A stretch of DNA of 64,000 nt from Zetaproteobacteria bacterium CG06_land_8_20_14_3_00_59_53. Its GTDB lineage: Bacteria > Pseudomonadota > Zetaproteobacteria > Mariprofundales > Mariprofundaceae. The notes under the pieces are model-generated. The model saw only the letters and a program-made list of their open reading frames with translations. It did not search any database and was not told the DNA's origin. The position numbers and the translations under genes were made by a program. Of this stretch, positions 62,917 to 64,000 are shown piece by piece; positions within the stretch are counted from its first letter, which is position 1; each line of letters opens with the position of its first letter. Where the stretch lies: assembly GCA_002779605.1 (NCBI GenBank), contig PEWE01000020.1, forward strand, positions 1-64,000. Direction: 5' to 3'.

Positions 62917-63711
62917 ATGCAATGGTTGGCCGGTGATGCGGGGATACGCTTGACGGGGTTTTTCGGAATCCTGTTGCTGATGACGCTGCTGCAAGCGGCC
63001 TTTCCGCGCCGCAGGCCGGTGCAGGGCTACCGGCGATGGTCCGGCAACCTCGGCCTGGTGGTGCTGGATGCAGTGCTGGTCCGCTTGCTGCTGCCTGCCG
63101 GGGCCGTGGGTGTGGCTCTGTGGGCCGGGCAAGCCGGGTTCGGTCTGCTGAACCGCTTGCATGCCGATGCATGGATCGCCGTCGTTGTATCGCTGCTGTT
63201 GCTGGATCTGCTGGTGTATGTTCAGCATCGGGTGTTTCATGCCGTGCCGCTGCTGTGGCGGCTGCACCGGGTGCACCATGCCGATCAGGAGATCGATGTG
63301 AGCACGGGCCTGCGCTTCCATCCGCTGGAAATCCTGCTCTCCATGCTGATCAAGATGGCTGCGGTTGCGCTGCTCGGTGCGCCGGCTGCGGCGATGCTGG
63401 TGTTCGAGGTGATCCTCAACGGCATGGCGATGTTCAACCACAGCAATGTGCGCCTGCCGTTGCGGCTGGACGGTCTGCTGCGCAGGTTCGTGGTCACTCC
63501 GGATATGCATCGCGTGCATCATTCTGTACTGAATCAGGAAACCAACAGCAACTACGGCTTCAATCTGTCGCTGTGGGACCGGCTGTTCGGCAGTTATGTG
63601 GCTCAGCCCGAGAAGGGGCATGACGGCATGCGCATCGGCCTGCAGGAGTTCCAGTCCGGCAGACCGGACAGGCTCACAGAGTTGCTGCTCCTGCCGTTCG
63701 GGCGCAGGTAG
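62917..63711 (+). CDS. Fatty acid hydroxylase / sterol desaturase family membrane protein
   Basis: This 264-residue protein has about four membrane helices and three His boxes for a di-iron centre: QHRVFH, LHRVHHAD and, after the second helix pair, MHRVHHS, with NHSN between. Such enzymes oxidise lipids; bacterial members act on fatty acids, carotenoids or hopanoid-type lipids. The substrate is not readable here. It ends before a GC-rich hairpin-like stretch near 63746-63764. Confidence 0.88.
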   Translation: MQWLAGDAGIRLTGFFGILLLMTLLQAAFPRRRPVQGYRRWSGNLGLVVLDAVLVRLLLPAGAVGVALWAGQAGFGLLNRLHADAWIAVVVSLLLLDLLVYVQHRVFHAVPLLWRLHRVHHADQEIDVSTGLRFHPLEILLSMLIKMAAVALLGAPAAAMLVFEVILNGMAMFNHSNVRLPLRLDGLLRRFVVTPDMHRVHHSVLNQETNSNYGFNLSLWDRLFGSYVAQPEKGHDGMRIGLQEFQSGRPDRLTELLLLPFGRR

Positions 63712-63777
63712 GCAGCTACTCGCCTGCCACCGCTCCAGGTGTTGTAGCGCGCGCAAGTCGCGCTTAGTTTGCGCCGC

Positions 63778-64000
63778 ATGACAAGTCAGCGTTCCCCCCT
63801 TCCTGCCATGCTTCTGCTGGCCTTATGCCTCGCCGGCTGCGCCACCGCCCAGCAGCAACAGGCCGCCACCATCGGCGGTATTCAGGGGGCGGCGGTCGGG
63901 GCGGCAGCCGGCTCGATCAACCACAACAGCGTTGAAGGAGCCATTGTCGGCGGCATCATCGGTGCCACCAGCGCCGCGATCTTGAACCAGCCACAGGCAA
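63778..64000 (+). CDS. Glycine-zipper lipoprotein, cut by the window end
   Basis: The first 74 codons are visible. The signal peptide ends in the lipobox LAGC (Cys21), and the mature part is Gln/Ala-rich then Gly-zipper-like (IGGIQGAAVGAAAGS, GAIVGGIIGATSAAI), as in outer-membrane glycine-zipper lipoproteins such as SlyB- or OsmB-type. The frame stays open to the last base. No SD is obvious. Confidence 0.7.
   Translation, partial: MTSQRSPLPAMLLLALCLAGCATAQQQQAATIGGIQGAAVGAAAGSINHNSVEGAIVGGIIGATSAAILNQPQA

Noticed and set aside
62293-63756. A 487-codon minus-strand frame joined to ampD
   Set aside because: The upstream 300 codons are antisense to the desaturase-family gene, whose His boxes are intact; the real ampD start is at 62853.
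1-64000. tRNA, rRNA, CRISPR arrays, insertion sequences or prophage
   Set aside because: I found no T-loop GTTCGA-type tRNA ends, no regular direct-repeat spacing, and no transposase, integrase or phage structural genes.

Overview
The window reads as one dense, GC-rich chromosomal segment of a Gram-negative proteobacterium. FimV, an octaprenyl-type diphosphate synthase, AsmA, HemW, RNase G, an endonuclease-type MutL, a PF09936 RNA methyltransferase beside rplS and the gene mix suggest a marine lineage close to the Zetaproteobacteria (Mariprofundus-like). That taxonomic call is inference; no rRNA or other marker is present to settle it.

Layout. 0.1-3.3 kb: a frameshifted PAS sensor, an EamA exporter, a secreted DUF992 protein and a small Gly/Ala-rich protein. 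3.3-6.7 kb: a polyamine block with carboxynorspermidine decarboxylase, carboxynorspermidine synthase and a divergent agmatinase, enough to turn agmatine into spermidine-type polyamines using aspartate semialdehyde. 6.7-10.6 kb: an AsmA protein, a HAMP protein without an output domain, a SPOUT-type RNA methyltransferase and ribosomal protein L19 with a strong terminator. 10.7-19.4 kb: glyA, nrdR, leuB, asd (source of aspartate semialdehyde), a large FimV, a solitary EcfT-like protein and truA. 19.4-22.7 kb (minus): maf-rng-hemW. 22.8-23.8 kb: ispB.

23.9-43.6 kb is a surface-polysaccharide or glycoconjugate locus: GDP-mannose dehydratase, two flippases, about five glycosyltransferases, four methyltransferase-like proteins, an AsnB-type amidotransferase, a PglC/PglD/PglE/PglF set for a diacetamido-sugar on undecaprenyl phosphate, and a Wzy/WaaL-type ligase or polymerase. 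The second half (36-40.5 kb) is tightly coupled by 4-8 nt start/stop overlaps. The middle (about 28-32 kb) is more AT-rich and ends in a 25-codon fragment that looks like the stump of a deleted glycosyltransferase.

43.7-53.4 kb returns to housekeeping: priA, def-fmt-mutL, a Kef-type antiporter, miaA, hflX, then a PilZ protein. Two copies of a hairpin-rich dispersed repeat lie after priA and after the PilZ gene. 53.8-61.1 kb (minus) is one 2413-residue surface protein: LEPR motif, DUF4347 domain, LamG-like domain and a long Ig-like repeat array. Its only cysteine lies in a His/Cys arrangement like that of caspase-fold peptidases, and this is the most interesting lead in the window. 61.2-64 kb holds a DUF2892 membrane protein, a cysteine-bearing Crp/Fnr regulator, AmpD, a fatty-acid-hydroxylase-family membrane protein, and the start of a glycine-zipper lipoprotein cut by the window edge.
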